A stretch of 64,000 nucleotides of DNA. Origin: Bacteroidia bacterium. Lineage in GTDB: Bacteria; Bacteroidota; Bacteroidia; Palsa-965. Positions 34,220-42,678 of the stretch are shown piece by piece (the stretch's first letter is position 1; each line of letters starts with the position of its first letter). Location of the stretch: contig JALONL010000003.1 in assembly GCA_025454955.1 (NCBI GenBank), positions 124,001 through 188,000 of the forward strand. Reading direction: 5' to 3'. The position numbers and the translations under genes are program-made. The notes under the pieces are model-generated. The model did no database searches and was not told the DNA's origin. It saw only the letters and a program-made list of their open reading frames with translations.

Positions 34220-35605
34220 TTACACCTGCACCGTTTTCCACTTTCCTTTTCTGAACCACCACCACGCAGTTAATGCAATGGCTGTTTCGGCAATGGGAAT
34301 GGCTGCAAAAATCCCGGTTACATCAAAGTGAAATACTTTGGTGAGCAGGTAGGCCAGCGGAATCTGAAACAGCCAGAAGCAGAAGAAATTAATGAGTGTG
34401 GGCGTGCGCGTATCGCCTGCGCCGTTGAGCGCCTGCGTCATTACCATGCCTATGCCGTAGAAAATATAGCCCATACCAATTACGCGCAATGCTTCTGCTC
34501 CGTATGCTGCTATTTGTGCGTCCTTGGTGAAAATACCAATAATGGGTTCGGCAAAACACACAAACAGCAACGTTACAAACGACATGAATATGACGTTGTA
34601 CTTTGCCGTTAAAAACACACTCTGCTCGGCCCGCTCGGGCAAACCGGCTCCGAGGTTTTGCCCCACCAGCGTGGCCGCAGCATTGCTGAGCCCCCAGGCA
34701 GGCAGGATGAAGAACACCACATTGCGTATGGCCACCTGATAGCCTGCCGAGGCTGTGGTGCCGCCCGTTTCGGCCACCAGACGCGCCAGCACAATCCAGC
34801 TTCCGCTGGCAATGATAAACTGGAATGTGGCCGGCCAGGCAATGCTCACAATGCTTTTCGCCACCACACGGTCGAAACCGAAACTGCTGCGCTGCATTTT
34901 AAGCAAACCCTTGCCCTTGAACAACTGATAAAGCTGATACAGCACACCCGACCCGCGGCCAATAACGGTGGCCACTGCAGCGCCTTTCAGCCCCATCCAT
35001 TCAATAAAAATCGGACAAAGAATAATGTTGATCACACTGCCTAACCACAAACTCTTCATGGCCATGGCCGCATCGCCGGCACCACGGAAAATTCCGTTTA
35101 TAATAAACAGGAAAATAACCGTGGGACTTCCCGCCATCATAATTTTCGTGAAAATAACACCGTCGGCAATTACCGCTTCCGATGCACCCATGAGCCGCAG
35201 AATATCTTCAGCAAAAATGAATCCGGCAATGGCAATTACCACCGACACATACAACGAAAGCATCATGGCCTGCAGGCCTGCGTGTGCGGCATCTTTCTCG
35301 TTCTTCTCGCCCACACGCCGCGCCACAATGGCCGTGGCTGCCGTGCTCAAACCAATGGCCAGCGAGTACACCAGTGTTACCACCGCTTCAGTTAAACCCA
35401 CGGTGGCAATGGCATTCTCGCCCAGCTTGCCCACAAAAAACATATCTACCACTGCAAAAATGCTTTCCATGGCCAGCTCCAGAATCATGGGAACTGCCAG
35501 CAGAAATACGGCCACGCGAATACTGCCCTGGGTAAAATCCTGTTCGCCGCCTTTTACAGACTGACGAATGAGCATGAAAATTTTCTTTATGCCTGTTTGA
35601 GACAT
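34220..35605 (-). CDS. MATE-family multidrug/metabolite exporter
   Basis: A 461-residue integral membrane protein with 12 predicted helices. Family marks are the N-terminal QDFTQGSIRVAVFLLAVPMILE, VDMFFVGKLGENAIATVGL, and in the second half NAAATLVGQNLGAGLPERAEQ. These antiporters exchange drugs or metabolites for Na+ or H+. The substrate cannot be told. The ATG at 35605 (MSQTGIKK) is used; 35626 and 35575 are alternatives. It stands alone on the minus strand between an AT-rich gap and a divergent gene. Confidence 0.9.
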   Translation of the reverse strand: MSQTGIKKIFMLIRQSVKGGEQDFTQGSIRVAVFLLAVPMILELAMESIFAVVDMFFVGKLGENAIATVGLTEAVVTLVYSLAIGLSTAATAIVARRVGEKNEKDAAHAGLQAMMLSLYVSVVIAIAGFIFAEDILRLMGASEAVIADGVIFTKIMMAGSPTVIFLFIINGIFRGAGDAAMAMKSLWLGSVINIILCPIFIEWMGLKGAAVATVIGRGSGVLYQLYQLFKGKGLLKMQRSSFGFDRVVAKSIVSIAWPATFQFIIASGSWIVLARLVAETGGTTASAGYQVAIRNVVFFILPAWGLSNAAATLVGQNLGAGLPERAEQSVFLTAKYNVIFMSFVTLLFVCFAEPIIGIFTKDAQIAAYGAEALRVIGMGYIFYGIGMVMTQALNGAGDTRTPTLINFFCFWLFQIPLAYLLTKVFHFDVTGIFAAIPIAETAIALTAWWWFRKGKWKTVQV

Positions 35606-35835
35606 ACGTAAAAGGAATAGTTGCATCGCTGCAAATACACAGCAATACAGGGTGAATAATAAAATAAATTAATGGCAGGCAGCAGAAATGGGGGACCAGA
35701 AAAATAAGGTGCTGCGCCCGCAGGCCGGAAAAAGAATCAGAGCTTCATGCCGCAAAAATAAACCAAATTTGCATTGCACTGTGTTGTATTTGCGACAAAA
35801 AGTGGGTAATTATTGTAAAATCCTCTTGACAAGTC

Positions 35836-36324
35836 ATGACAAAAAAAATAATTCCGCTTATCAAAGGCGAGTTTCTGCTTGAGAAATTTGAGGGAAAAGG
35901 CGGGTGGACTTTTGCGCGTTTGCCGCTAGAACTTAACCGGAAAACCCCGTTTGGCTGGGTGCGTGTAAAGGGAATGATAGATGATTATGAAATTTCGCAG
36001 TTTCATCTCATGCCTATGGGAAACGGATTTTTATTTCTTTCCGTGAAAGCAGATATCCGGAAAAAAATAAAGAAACAGGCAGGAGATATGGTAAGACTTG
36101 TATTATTTGAAGATGATTCGAAACTGCAAACACCCGCCGAATTTCAGCTTTGTTTGAATGATGAGCCTGATGCAGATACATTTTATAAATCGCTTTCAGA
36201 AACTGAGCAGCGTTTTTACATTCACTGGATTTCGGATGCAAAGCGCGAGGAAACACGGGTGGAGCGAATGGCAAAAGCAATTAACCGGCTGGCATTGCGA
36301 CTTAAATTTCACGATAAGGAATAA
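35836..36324 (+). CDS. YdeI/OmpD-associated family protein (DUF1905 + OmdA)
   Basis: A 162-residue cytoplasmic protein in two parts. DUF1905 (1-~95) includes ELNRKTPFGWVRVKGMIDDYE and the KADIRKKIKKQAGDMV segment. The OmdA-type helical domain (~100-160) includes FYKSLSETEQRFYIHWISDAKREET. Proteins with this pair are common in soil and aquatic Bacteroidota. Members called YdeI have been linked to resistance to cationic peptides, but the biochemical role is unknown. It starts at ATG 35836; the preceding gene is divergent. A bidirectional terminator follows. Confidence 0.8.
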   Translation: MTKKIIPLIKGEFLLEKFEGKGGWTFARLPLELNRKTPFGWVRVKGMIDDYEISQFHLMPMGNGFLFLSVKADIRKKIKKQAGDMVRLVLFEDDSKLQTPAEFQLCLNDEPDADTFYKSLSETEQRFYIHWISDAKREETRVERMAKAINRLALRLKFHDKE

Positions 36325-36325
36325 A

Positions 36326-36357
36326 AAATGGCTGCCCCGGTTTGGAGGCAGCCATTT
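36326..36357. terminator. Bidirectional terminator
   Basis: Arms AAATGGCTGCC and GGCAGCCATTT with a 10-nt loop, between the convergent genes ending at 36324 and 36371. Confidence 0.85.
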
Positions 36358-36370
36358 CGCATAGTGATGA

Positions 36371-38662
36371 TTAAGCCGAAAGTTTGTTTTTGGTTTTTTC
36401 GGTGGCTTCTTTTTGTTTCGGCATTCGTGTATCCACAAAATTTACTTCGCCGCTGGCCAGGTTATACATGCCGCCGGCAATGCCAATGCGGCCTTCATTG
36501 TAGAGGTTTTCAAGCAGCGGACTGCGCATCAGGATTTCTTCGGTTACGTTGCGCACATTGAGCTCGGCTACGTGGTCGGCAAATTTTCTGTCGTTTTCGT
36601 TTACCAGTTTCAACTCACGGGCCTGATATACTGCGCGCCGTGCCTTGCCCAGCAAGCCGCTGAGGTGGCCAAGCTGGTATTCGCCGCAGGCTCCTTTTAT
36701 GGCGCCGCAATCGGTGTGGCCAAGCACTACTATGAGTTTGGAATTCATTACCGAGCAGGCAAATTCCATGCTGCCGATGATATCGTCGTTAAGCACATTA
36801 CCTGCAATGCGTACACTGAAAATATCGCCCAGACCCTGATCGAAAATAAATTCGGCAGATGTGCGCGAGTCGATGCAACTGAGCACAATGGCAAACGGGT
36901 ACTGGCCTTCGCGGGTTTCGTTTACCATTTGCAGGTGGTCGTGGTCGAAACGAAGATTGTTTACAAAACGTTTGTTGCCTTCGGTAAGTATGGCAAGTGC
37001 CTGCTCGGGCGTGAGGTTGGCAAGTTCTTCTTTGCTGTGTGTTCTCATGTCTATCAGGTTTTTTATGTGTCCGGTTTCGGGAAGTGTGAATTCGGGTTGA
37101 TTGATTGGGGGAAGGAAAGTGAATGTAATTTTTCGTTCGTGTGCCTTGAGTGCGAAATCGGCAATGATTTCTTTTACATCGTAATCAATGTAAGTGCTGT
37201 TTCGCGCATCAATGGTAAGTGCTGCGTTTTCCGGAATGTGTTCGAGTGTGCGTTGAATGCTGGCTTTGTTCAGAAACGACACATTTTCGGAAAGCACAAT
37301 GGTTGATTCGGGCGCCTGGCCTGCTGTTTGCTGGGTATGACTTTTAAACGGCGTTTTGAAGTTGGTACGAAGAATAAAGTAGGTACCCGTAAGCAAACCA
37401 ATGCCAATGCCCACCAGCAGATCGGTAAAGAGTATGGCCAGAATGGTTACCATAAACGGAATGAACTGATCCCAGCCGGCTTTATACATACTTTTCATCA
37501 GCGATGGCTTGGCCAGTTTATATCCTACCAGAATGAGCACGGCAGCCAGGGCGGCATTGGGAATTTTGTTGAGCAGTCCGGGAATAAGTACGGCGCATGA
37601 AAGCAGTACAATGCCGTGTGTAATGGTGGCCAGTTTGGTTTTGCCGCCCGCCTGTATGTTGGCCGAGCTGCGCACAATTACCTGCGTAAGCGGCAATCCG
37701 CCCAGCAGGCCTGCCACCATATTGCCAATGCCCTGTGCTTTCAGTTCGCGGTTGGCCGGCGAAATGCGTTTTTCGGGATCGAGTTTGTCGGTGGCTTCGA
37801 GGCAAAGCAAAGTTTCTATGCTGGCCACGAGCGCAATTACAAAGGCTGTTTTCCACACCGTGATATGACCAAAGGCCGAAAAATCGGGCAGCTTAAACAG
37901 TCCCGAAAACTCCGAAAAACTTTGCGGCGTGGGCAGGTTTACAAAGTGAATTACATTGTGCGAAGTATCGTTGGCCAGCACAAAATGACTGCCCATAGAA
38001 GGAAGCACACTCACCAGCAGCACACCGGCCAGCACGGCCAGCATGGCTCCGGGAATGAGGGTAAGCACTTTTATGCGTTTAATGAATTTCGTTTCCCAGA
38101 GCAGCATGAGCAAAATGCCCGCCACACAAATGGCCAGCGCACCGTCGTTTATGGCCAGCAATGCTTCGCCAATTTCGCTAAATGTATTATTGCCGTCGTC
38201 CTGCCAGAAAGCCATATCGCCCACCCAGTCCTTATCCACACCCAGCGCGTGGGGAAACTGTTTGAGAATAATGGTAATTCCGATAGCCGCCAGCATACCT
38301 TTAATTACCGACGAAGGAAAGTAATAGGCAATAATACCGGCGCGTAAAAAGCCAAACAAAACCTGCAGTGCCCCGGCCAGAATAACCGCAGGCACAAACT
38401 GCGCCCAGTTGCCCGCAGCAAGCACAGCCGCCGCCACAATAGTGGTAAGACCTGCCGCAGGCCCGCTCACACCAAGTTGCGAGCCGCTCAATATTCCGGT
38501 TATTATTCCGCCCACCACACCGGTAACAATACCGGCAAACGGCGGCGCACCCGAAGCCAGCGCCACGCCCAGACAAAGCGGCAACGCTACAAAAAAGACT
38601 ACAATGCCCGCGGGTATATCGGCTCGCAGTCTGCTGCCCAATGGCAATGCAGATGATTTCAT
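36371..38662 (-). CDS. SulP anion transporter fused to STAS and beta-carbonic anhydrase domains
   Basis: A 763-residue membrane protein in three parts. A SulP transporter with 10-14 helices (1-~440) includes GASSGAPPFAGI-like segments and the ANRELKAQGIGNMVAGLLGG loop. A STAS-like domain (~455-545) includes ALTIDARNSTYIDYD. A beta-carbonic anhydrase (~565-750) has zinc ligands C596 and D598 (CIDSR), H649 and C652 (GHTDCG). SulP-carbonic anhydrase fusions are known in bacteria and are thought to import bicarbonate and equilibrate it with CO2, though other anions are possible. The carbonic anhydrase keeps the Asp/Arg dyad, so it should be active. Its function parallels the SbtA-like gene at 25109. 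Confidence 0.9.
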   Translation of the reverse strand: MKSSALPLGSRLRADIPAGIVVFFVALPLCLGVALASGAPPFAGIVTGVVGGIITGILSGSQLGVSGPAAGLTTIVAAAVLAAGNWAQFVPAVILAGALQVLFGFLRAGIIAYYFPSSVIKGMLAAIGITIILKQFPHALGVDKDWVGDMAFWQDDGNNTFSEIGEALLAINDGALAICVAGILLMLLWETKFIKRIKVLTLIPGAMLAVLAGVLLVSVLPSMGSHFVLANDTSHNVIHFVNLPTPQSFSEFSGLFKLPDFSAFGHITVWKTAFVIALVASIETLLCLEATDKLDPEKRISPANRELKAQGIGNMVAGLLGGLPLTQVIVRSSANIQAGGKTKLATITHGIVLLSCAVLIPGLLNKIPNAALAAVLILVGYKLAKPSLMKSMYKAGWDQFIPFMVTILAILFTDLLVGIGIGLLTGTYFILRTNFKTPFKSHTQQTAGQAPESTIVLSENVSFLNKASIQRTLEHIPENAALTIDARNSTYIDYDVKEIIADFALKAHERKITFTFLPPINQPEFTLPETGHIKNLIDMRTHSKEELANLTPEQALAILTEGNKRFVNNLRFDHDHLQMVNETREGQYPFAIVLSCIDSRTSAEFIFDQGLGDIFSVRIAGNVLNDDIIGSMEFACSVMNSKLIVVLGHTDCGAIKGACGEYQLGHLSGLLGKARRAVYQARELKLVNENDRKFADHVAELNVRNVTEEILMRSPLLENLYNEGRIGIAGGMYNLASGEVNFVDTRMPKQKEATEKTKNKLSA

Positions 38663-38728
38663 GATTGTGACAGAGTGTTGGTTTGGGAATAAAAATTAAT
38701 TCCGCCGGTTAAAGCGGTTCAAATTCAA

Positions 38729-39061
38729 TCAACACTCTGGAGGAGGAGAGGTGGGGTGACCGGTATATGACTGAGCCAGTGCATTTTCAAGCTCAATTAA
38801 TCCGGCCGTTTGTAAAAGGTGGTTAAGATCGAGGCGGGGAATAACATTCAGCAACATATCATCAACCACCTCTTTCGACTCTTTACAATCTTTTTCCGAT
38901 TCGGTTTTTTCGGTTTCTTCCGCTTTTTCAGAGAGGAATAAAATTACTTCATCATTTAATCCGGCCCAATGCGCGGCAAAACGGGTAATGCCCGTTTGCA
39001 CTGTACTGAAAAAGAACAGTGTAAGTATAAACAGCAGGCGCGATGTATATTCCCGGATCAT
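38729..39061 (-). CDS. Small membrane-associated or secreted protein, unknown function
   Basis: A 110-residue protein with an N-terminal hydrophobic segment (LLFILTLFFFSTVQTG), which could be a signal or single membrane anchor. A strongly acidic Glu/Lys stretch follows (around EKAEETEKTESEKDCKESK), then a helical tail DLNHLLQTAGLIELENALAQ and a Cys at the last residue. The gene is upstream of the SulP-carbonic anhydrase gene on the same strand, 67 nt away, and may share its transcript. I do not recognise the family; coding potential rests on length and context. Confidence 0.5.
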   Translation of the reverse strand: MIREYTSRLLFILTLFFFSTVQTGITRFAAHWAGLNDEVILFLSEKAEETEKTESEKDCKESKEVVDDMLLNVIPRLDLNHLLQTAGLIELENALAQSYTGHPTSPPPEC

Positions 39062-39205
39062 AATTTATGAGATTAAAGGTAGGAATTTTATTTTAATTCG
39101 TTATTAATCGCCATGATTTGGCAATTTCGATTTGACTCAGATAAATGGTTGTTTTGTTAAATGAAAAATCATTTTAGTTCGATGATCTTTAAACAAACTC
39201 GTGGT

Positions 39206-39213
39206 TATTTTTG
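39206..39213 (+). promoter_or_regulatory. Candidate -7 element of the glycosyltransferase gene
   Basis: TATTTTTG, a perfect TAnnTTTG, 82 nt before the start. The -33 element is not clear. Confidence 0.35.
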
Positions 39214-39295
39214 GCGCTTGCCGGAAAGCGTGTACTTTTAGCCCGCTTCTTAATCGGATAAATTATCCCGGAAACACATTCCAGGTAAGCCCGTT

Positions 39296-40387
39296 ATGAC
39301 CAGGAAAAAAATTCTGTTCATTGCCAGTCATCGCCCCAACCGTGCGCCTAATCAGCGTTTCAGGTTTGAACAGTATTTTGACTACCTCCGGGCGCAGGGT
39401 TTTGATTGCGAACTTTCGTGGTTTATCAGCGAAGAGGACGATGCCTATTTCTATCGCCCCGGCCATTTGTGGCGGAAGATGAAGGTGCAGCTCAAATCCA
39501 TTTTCGTGCGCATGGCCGATTTGCGCCGCGCGCGCAATGCCGATATTATGTTTGTATGCCGCGAGGCCCTCATGCTGCGTTTCACCTGGTTCGAAAAACG
39601 TTTTTTCCGCTCGGGTGCCAAAGTGGTGTATGATTTCGACGATGCCATCTGGCACCTCGATGTGTCGGAAGCCAACAAAAGTTTCGGCTGGCTCAAACGC
39701 CCCGAAAAAACCAGCGACCTCATTGCACTGAGCCACCTCGTTTTTGCCGGAAACAATTACCTGGCCGGTTATGCCCGGCAATTCAACAAACACATACTCG
39801 TAATTCCCTCCACCATAAACACCGATGCCTGCCTGCCCAAAACGCATGTAAACAACGGCAATCCGGTAGTCATTGGCTGGATGGGAAGCATTACCACCAT
39901 AAAGCATTTCGAATTTGCACTTCCCGCTTTGCGCATACTCAAAAAGCGTTTCGGCCCCCGCATCGACTTTAAAGTGGTGGGCGATGCATCGTACAGCAAC
40001 ACCGAACTCGGCATTATCGGCACACCCTGGAGCGCCGAGAAAGAAGCCGAACTCCTGCACAGCATGGACATCGGCCTCATGCCCCTGCCCGACGATGAAT
40101 GGACAAAAGGCAAATGCGGCTTAAAAGGCCTGCAATACATGGCCGCCGGTGTGCCCGCCATCATGTCGCCGGTGGGCGTGAATACGGAGATTATTGCGCA
40201 CGGCGAAAACGGTTACCTGGCTTCGGGTACCGATGAGTGGGTGGAAATTATTTCGCAGTTGGTGGAGTCGGCTGCGTTGCGGCAGCGTATTGGTGAGGCG
40301 GCGCGTAAAACGGTGGTGGAAAGGTATTCGGTGCTGGCGTTGAGGGAGGTGTATGTGAGGGCGTTTAAGGAGTTGTGTGGAGGCTGA
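39296..40387 (+). CDS. Glycosyltransferase family 4-like (GT-B fold)
   Basis: A 363-residue cytoplasmic or peripheral enzyme that moves a sugar from a nucleotide donor to a lipid- or polysaccharide-linked acceptor. The C-terminal GT1 domain shows VIGWMGSITTIKHFEFALPAL, KVVGDASY, IGLMPLPDDEWTKGKCGLKGLQYMAAGVPAI and VGVNTEIIAHGENGYL, the donor-binding E-x7-E-type region. The N-terminal half begins KKILFIASHRPNRAPNQRFR. Codon use near the 3' end (GGAGGTGTATGTGAGGGC region) looks less optimised than the rest. There are no neighbouring polysaccharide genes, so the product is unknown. Confidence 0.85.
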   Translation: MTRKKILFIASHRPNRAPNQRFRFEQYFDYLRAQGFDCELSWFISEEDDAYFYRPGHLWRKMKVQLKSIFVRMADLRRARNADIMFVCREALMLRFTWFEKRFFRSGAKVVYDFDDAIWHLDVSEANKSFGWLKRPEKTSDLIALSHLVFAGNNYLAGYARQFNKHILVIPSTINTDACLPKTHVNNGNPVVIGWMGSITTIKHFEFALPALRILKKRFGPRIDFKVVGDASYSNTELGIIGTPWSAEKEAELLHSMDIGLMPLPDDEWTKGKCGLKGLQYMAAGVPAIMSPVGVNTEIIAHGENGYLASGTDEWVEIISQLVESAALRQRIGEAARKTVVERYSVLALREVYVRAFKELCGG

Positions 40388-40509
40388 AAGTCCTTACAAG
40401 AGTTTGCCTGAAAATCTTGTAGCTGTTCAGAAAATTGTACGGGAAAGCATGTCATAAAATCAATAGATTCGCCGATTTTTAAAACGGGAATTTTAAAACA
40501 TAAACGCCC

Positions 40510-40968
40510 TCACACCAACTTCTTCAATACCGCAATCTGCCCCAAATGATAATGCGTATGCTCAATTATCCCCTGCAGATTGCGGTAGTAAGTCCCATAC
40601 TTCGCATCCGTAAAATCCTCCTGAAGCCGGCTTTCCGCCAGTTGCTCAATTAACCCGGCAAATACCTCCGCATCGTGCAGGGCTTTTTGCACAAGCACTT
40701 CCCATTGCCCAGCAGAAGTAATTTCGGGCACATCGTAACTGTATTCGTCTTTTGCAGTAAGTGGCTGCCCCTGCAAAACTTTCGTCACTTCGGCCACATA
40801 ATAATGGATATGAAAAACCAATGCCGCAATGGTATTGCACGAACCGATACGCGCAGTGGCCTGCTGCCAGCTTATTCCTTCCAATACAGTTTTCAGATTC
40901 GACGTAGTCCAGTTGCCGCCGGTATGTACCTGACGGAGATGTCGGGCAATTTCTTCGGGATAATTCAT
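40510..40968 (-). CDS. DinB-like four-helix bundle protein
   Basis: A 152-residue soluble protein of the DinB/YfiT superfamily. The metal-binding histidines are expected in FHIHYY (about 58-63) and in EHTHYHLGQI near the end. Other members include thiol transferases and DNA-damage-inducible proteins of unknown role, so no reaction is assigned. The ATG at 40968 (MNYPEEIARH) is preferred; the frame runs open to 40995. It is convergent with the glycosyltransferase gene; 40388-40509 shows nothing else. Confidence 0.75.
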   Translation of the reverse strand: MNYPEEIARHLRQVHTGGNWTTSNLKTVLEGISWQQATARIGSCNTIAALVFHIHYYVAEVTKVLQGQPLTAKDEYSYDVPEITSAGQWEVLVQKALHDAEVFAGLIEQLAESRLQEDFTDAKYGTYYRNLQGIIEHTHYHLGQIAVLKKLV

Positions 40969-41119
40969 GATTTTAAGATATGGGCTTTCCGGCATTTCAG
41001 GATGCCCGATTAAATTAAACCATACATATTTATCTGCCGCCTGGTTGGTTTTTGCCCGATTGGTTTGATTTTCAATAAAATAAACTCCCGGTTAAACAAT
41101 GGTAATGCGCGTTGTCACA

Positions 41120-41149
41120 TTGCCAAACCCATAAAAAATCGTACTTTCG
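41120..41149 (+). promoter_or_regulatory. Candidate promoter of the pnt operon
   Basis: TTG (41120-41122), 19 nt, then TACTTTCG (41142-41149), which differs from TAnnTTTG by one base. 43 nt before the pntAA ATG. Confidence 0.45.
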
Positions 41150-41191
41150 GCCGTCCTGTTTTCGAACCACAGGGCCATCCAAATTTCAGAC

Positions 41192-42322
41192 ATGAAACTT
41201 GCAGTTCCGAAAGAGACCAAATTCAAGGAAAACCGTGTGGGCTTAACGCCCGATGTGGTAAAAGACCTTGTAAAAAAAGGCTTTGAAGTAAGCATAGAAG
41301 CAGGAGCCGGTACGGCTTCGTTTTTTGCCGATGCAGCCTACACCGCTGCCGGTGCAGCCATTGTAAACAGCAAAGCCGAACTGCTGGCCCAGGCCGATGT
41401 GGTGCTTAGTGTAAATGCTCCGGCCACAGCCGAAATTGCACAAATGAAACGCGGCGCCATTCTCATTTCATTCATGTGGGCCGCCACCAATCCCGAACTG
41501 GTTGACGCGTGCGCAAAAGCAGGTATCTCTGCTTTTTCAATGGATGCCGTGCCGCGTATTTCGCGTGCGCAGAAAATGGATGCACTCAGCTCGCAGGCCA
41601 ACCTGGCCGGCTACAAAGCCGTGCTGCTTTGCGCCGATACCATTGGCAAAATTCTGCCCATGATGACCACCGCCGCCGGAACCATCCGCCCTTCCAAAGT
41701 GGTAATCTTTGGTGCCGGTGTGGCCGGACTGCAGGCCATTGCCACCGCCAAGCGCCTCGGTGCCGTGGTGGAAGTAACCGATATCCGCCCCGAAACCAAA
41801 GAACAGGTGGAATCGCTGGGCGGAAAATTCATTGAAGTAAAAGGCGATGCCTCCATTAAAATTGAAGGCGGCTACGTGAAAGGCGTTTCCGAAGAATTCC
41901 TCAAAATGCAGCAGGAACTTGTGGCCAAGCACGTAAAAGAAGCCGACATCGTAATCACCACCGCGCTCATTCCCGGACGCAAAGCCCCCGTGCTCGTGAC
42001 CGAAGACATGGTAAAAAGCATGCGCTTCGGCTCGGTAATTCTCGACATGGCCGTGGAGCAGGGCGGAAACGTGGTGGGCAGCGAAATAAATAAAACCATA
42101 GTGAAAGACGGCGTTACCATTATCGGCGAAAGCAATATTCCCTCGCTGCTGCCCATGAACGCCAGCGATCTTTACGCCCGCAATATTCAAACCCTGCTTC
42201 TCCACCTGGCCGATAAAGATGCGTTCAAGTGGGAAATGGAAGAGGAAATTACCAAAGGCTCACTCATCGTACACAATGGCGCGGCGGTGCATCCTTCGGT
42301 TCAGAAAACAGTTAATGCCTGA
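41192..42322 (+). CDS. pntAA: NAD(P) transhydrogenase subunit alpha, part 1 (NAD(H)-binding)
   Basis: NAD(H)-binding component (dI) of the proton-translocating transhydrogenase, which makes NADPH from NADH using the proton gradient. The 376-residue protein begins KLAVPKETKFKENRVGLTPD, as in AlaDH/PNT proteins, with the Rossmann motif KVVIFGAGVAGLQAIATAKR and later IPGRKAPVLVTEDM. The GGTS element of alanine dehydrogenase is absent, which separates the two families. It is the first gene of a three-gene operon, 23 nt before pntAB. This is the split arrangement seen in Rhodospirillum rather than the E. coli two-gene form. Confidence 0.95.
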   Translation: MKLAVPKETKFKENRVGLTPDVVKDLVKKGFEVSIEAGAGTASFFADAAYTAAGAAIVNSKAELLAQADVVLSVNAPATAEIAQMKRGAILISFMWAATNPELVDACAKAGISAFSMDAVPRISRAQKMDALSSQANLAGYKAVLLCADTIGKILPMMTTAAGTIRPSKVVIFGAGVAGLQAIATAKRLGAVVEVTDIRPETKEQVESLGGKFIEVKGDASIKIEGGYVKGVSEEFLKMQQELVAKHVKEADIVITTALIPGRKAPVLVTEDMVKSMRFGSVILDMAVEQGGNVVGSEINKTIVKDGVTIIGESNIPSLLPMNASDLYARNIQTLLLHLADKDAFKWEMEEEITKGSLIVHNGAAVHPSVQKTVNA

Positions 42323-42345
42323 TCTTAAATCACCCCGTTAGACGT

Positions 42346-42654
42346 ATGGAAACCATTCTCAATTTCATCGACGCACACAAGGAAATGATCTACTTCGTGA
42401 TCCTTTCCATTTTCGTGGGTGTGGAAGTAATCGGTGGCGTGCCCACTGTACTGCATACTCCGCTCATGTCGGGCGCAAACGCCATTCACGGTGTGGTTAT
42501 CGTGGGTGCTATTCACGTAATGCTTAACGTTAATCCCGATAATATTCTCGCACTCATCCTCGGCTCATTGGCCGTGCTGCTGGGTACGCTTAACGTAGTG
42601 GGCGGATTTGTGGTGACAGACCGAATGCTCGAAATGTTTAAAAAGAAAAAGTAA
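42346..42654 (+). CDS. pntAB: NAD(P) transhydrogenase subunit alpha, part 2 (membrane)
   Basis: A 102-residue membrane subunit (part of dII) with three or four helices that helps form the proton channel. Marks are FVGVEVIGGVPTVLHTPLMS and NAIHGVVIVGAI, typical of PntAB. It lies between pntAA and pntB with short gaps of 23 and 24 nt, as a separate protein rather than fused to pntAA. Confidence 0.95.
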   Translation: METILNFIDAHKEMIYFVILSIFVGVEVIGGVPTVLHTPLMSGANAIHGVVIVGAIHVMLNVNPDNILALILGSLAVLLGTLNVVGGFVVTDRMLEMFKKKK

Positions 42655-42678
42655 TCTGCCCACACCACTCCAATTCGT

